A stretch of DNA of 16,567 nt. It comes from Chloroflexi bacterium RBG_16_60_22 (GTDB lineage: Bacteria; Chloroflexota; Dehalococcoidia; Dehalococcoidales; RBG-16-60-22). Every line of letters begins with the position of its first letter. Position 1 is the first letter of the stretch. The notes beneath the pieces are model-generated. The model saw nothing but the letters and a program-made list of their open reading frames with translations. It searched no databases and had not been told where the DNA came from. Below are positions 15,766 through 16,567 of the stretch, piece after piece. The position numbers and the translations under genes are program-made. The stretch lies in NCBI GenBank assembly GCA_001796935.1, contig MGNX01000076.1:1-16567 (forward strand), in the 5' to 3' direction.

Positions 15766-16077
15766 GTGAGCGTAGGCCTGGAACACTACCTGGTACTCTC
15801 GGCGGTGCTCTTCTGCATCGGGCTGTACGGCGCGCTCACCAAGCGCAACGCCGTGATTATCCTGATGTGCATCGAGCTGATGCTTAACGCGGTCAACATC
15901 AGCCTGGTGGCCTTCTCCCGCTACGTCGTGCCGACGCTGCTGACCGGCCAGGTCTTCGCCATCTTCGTGATGGTGGTGGCCGCCGCCGAGGTGGCCGTGG
16001 GACTGGCGATTATCCTGGCCATCTACCGCGGCCTGACCGATATCGACGCGAGTAATATCAACCTGATGAAATGGTAG
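15766..16077 (+). CDS. nuoK: NADH-quinone oxidoreductase subunit K
   Basis: Small three-helix membrane subunit (103 residues), related to MnhC/MrpC antiporter proteins, taking part in proton translocation. The two functional glutamates are present: E37 in MCIELMLN and E75 in AAAEVAVGL (E36 and E72 in E. coli). A GTG at 15766 lies one base after the nuoJ stop, with GGGAG upstream. It is the last recognisable complex I gene in the window; nuoL is not next. Confidence 0.96.
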   Translation: MSVGLEHYLVLSAVLFCIGLYGALTKRNAVIILMCIELMLNAVNISLVAFSRYVVPTLLTGQVFAIFVMVVAAAEVAVGLAIILAIYRGLTDIDASNINLMKW

Positions 16078-16113
16078 CTTGAAAAGGGTCAAGCAGAAAA
16101 AAGGAGCAGGGAG

Positions 16114-16263
16114 ATGAAAAAATCAGGTGGTTTTGCCGGGGCGTTCTGGTTCGCCGGGTGGCTGTTCACCATCGGTTACGCCAACCTGGTGTGGTGGAAA
16201 ATCATCCTGGGCATCGTCGTCTGGCCGTTCTACCTGGGCGATGCCGTCCTGGCGATGCAATAA
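16114..16263 (+). CDS. Small membrane protein of unknown function (49 aa)
   Basis: A 49-residue frame starting MKKSGGFAGAFWFAGW and ending AVLAMQ. It is strongly hydrophobic with two likely helices (about 8-24 and 28-46) and seven aromatic or tryptophan positions near the boundaries, including WW at 27-28. The ATG at 16114 has an excellent AAGGAG eight bases upstream, the best evidence that it is real. It starts 36 bases after nuoK on the same strand, so it may ride on the nuo transcript. I do not recognise the family; a small accessory or assembly protein for the membrane arm is only a guess. Confidence 0.65.
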   Translation: MKKSGGFAGAFWFAGWLFTIGYANLVWWKIILGIVVWPFYLGDAVLAMQ

Positions 16264-16286
16264 ATTTCGAAAGGAAACATATAGAA

Positions 16287-16362
16287 GTCATTGCGAGGAG
16301 CATGGCGACGAAGCAATCTCCAACACCGGTGATAAAGATTGCTTCGCTCCGCTCGCAATGAC
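16287..16362 (-). repeat. Short interspersed palindromic repeat, copy 3 (76 bp, inverted)
   Basis: Ends GTCATTGCGAG and CTCGCAATGAC as in the other two copies. The left arm here (GAGGAGCATGGCGACGAAGC) matches the reverse complement of the right arm of copy 2, so this copy is in the opposite orientation. It lies between the small membrane protein and the DUF2007-like gene and separates the latter from the nuo transcript. Confidence 0.83.
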
Positions 16363-16379
16363 ACGAGGAACATCCTGAG

Positions 16380-16567
16380 ATGTGGGTAGAAGTTAGACAG
16401 GCCAGAACGCTGGCCACCGCCGAGATGTGGAAGGAATGCTTCGAAGGTGAGGGCATCCCCACCCGCATCATGCCGCTGGAGGGCCTGCCCATCGGGCAGG
16501 AGCTGGCCGCCTACTCCGTCCAGGTGCCCCAGGACAAGGAACACGTGATTAAGGACGTCTTGAGGAA
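16380..16567 (+). CDS. DUF2007-like small protein (partial, cut by window edge)
   Basis: Open from an ATG at 16380 to the window end, 62 codons visible. It begins MWVEVRQARTLATAEMWKE and continues GEGIPTRIMP and YSVQVPQDKE. The pattern (a short strand, a helix carrying an 'A...AEMWKECFEGEGIPTR' type block, then 'VQVP..' before a helix) resembles the DUF2007 family, often called putative signal-transducing proteins, whose role is unknown. GAGGAA lies upstream at a slightly long distance. The frame continues without stop to the edge. The family call is by pattern only. Confidence 0.6.
   Translation, partial: MWVEVRQARTLATAEMWKECFEGEGIPTRIMPLEGLPIGQELAAYSVQVPQDKEHVIKDVLR

Noticed and set aside
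16127..16378. 83- and 67-codon plus-strand frames after nuoK
   Set aside because: They run through the palindromic repeat and out of frame with the 49-residue gene, which has the real ribosome site.
1..16567. tRNA, rRNA, riboswitch, CRISPR, phage or transposase genes
   Set aside because: Reading all intergenic stretches (the longest are 2668-2881 and 7007-7243, about 200-240 bases) I found only promoters, repeats and a terminator.

Overview
This GC-rich window (with a few sharply AT-rich promoter regions) looks like a chromosome segment of an anaerobic bacterium. The best guess is a Chloroflexota member of the Dehalococcoidia type. This rests on a ferredoxin-type complex I operon without NADH-module genes, a ferredoxin-linked 2-oxoacid oxidoreductase, and short palindromic 'GTCATTGCGAG' repeats scattered between genes. 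The assignment is inference from gene content; no rRNA or tRNA gene is present to confirm it.

Layout. (1) Positions 1-2667, minus strand: a trehalose operon, otsA followed by otsB, whose stop and start codons overlap by one base. otsB runs off the left edge. otsA carries a perfect in-frame 417-bp tandem duplication. (2) Positions 2882-6943, minus strand: a metal-homeostasis group transcribed as Fur-family regulator, ZIP metal permease, then P-type Ca2+-ATPase-like pump. A near-consensus sigma70 promoter and a Fur-box-like site lie just upstream of the regulator. (3) Positions 7007-7243: a divergent intergenic region with a palindromic repeat element, the iorA promoter and a perfect 10-bp inverted repeat overlapping its -35 box. 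(4) Positions 7244-10973, plus strand: iorA, iorB and a class I aminotransferase, ended by a rho-independent terminator. A second kind of palindromic repeat sits between iorA and iorB. (5) Positions 11047-16077, plus strand: an extended -10 promoter and the tightly overlapping nuoABCDHIJK genes. No nuoE, F or G is present, and nuoL, M and N do not follow in this window. (6) Positions 16114-16567, plus strand: a 49-residue membrane protein, a third (inverted) copy of the repeat, and the start of a DUF2007-like small protein cut by the right edge.

How the genes may work together. The aminotransferase can turn aromatic amino acids into aryl-pyruvates, which IorAB oxidises to aryl-acetyl-CoA while reducing ferredoxin. 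Complex I without its NADH module is thought in other anaerobes to take electrons from ferredoxin or a similar carrier, so the two neighbouring operons could form an amino-acid-to-membrane electron route. The Fur/ZIP/ATPase group would balance divalent metal uptake and export, and the trehalose operon makes a compatible solute. I saw no defence system, phage, CRISPR array or clearly new multi-gene system. The most unusual single feature is the internal duplication in otsA.
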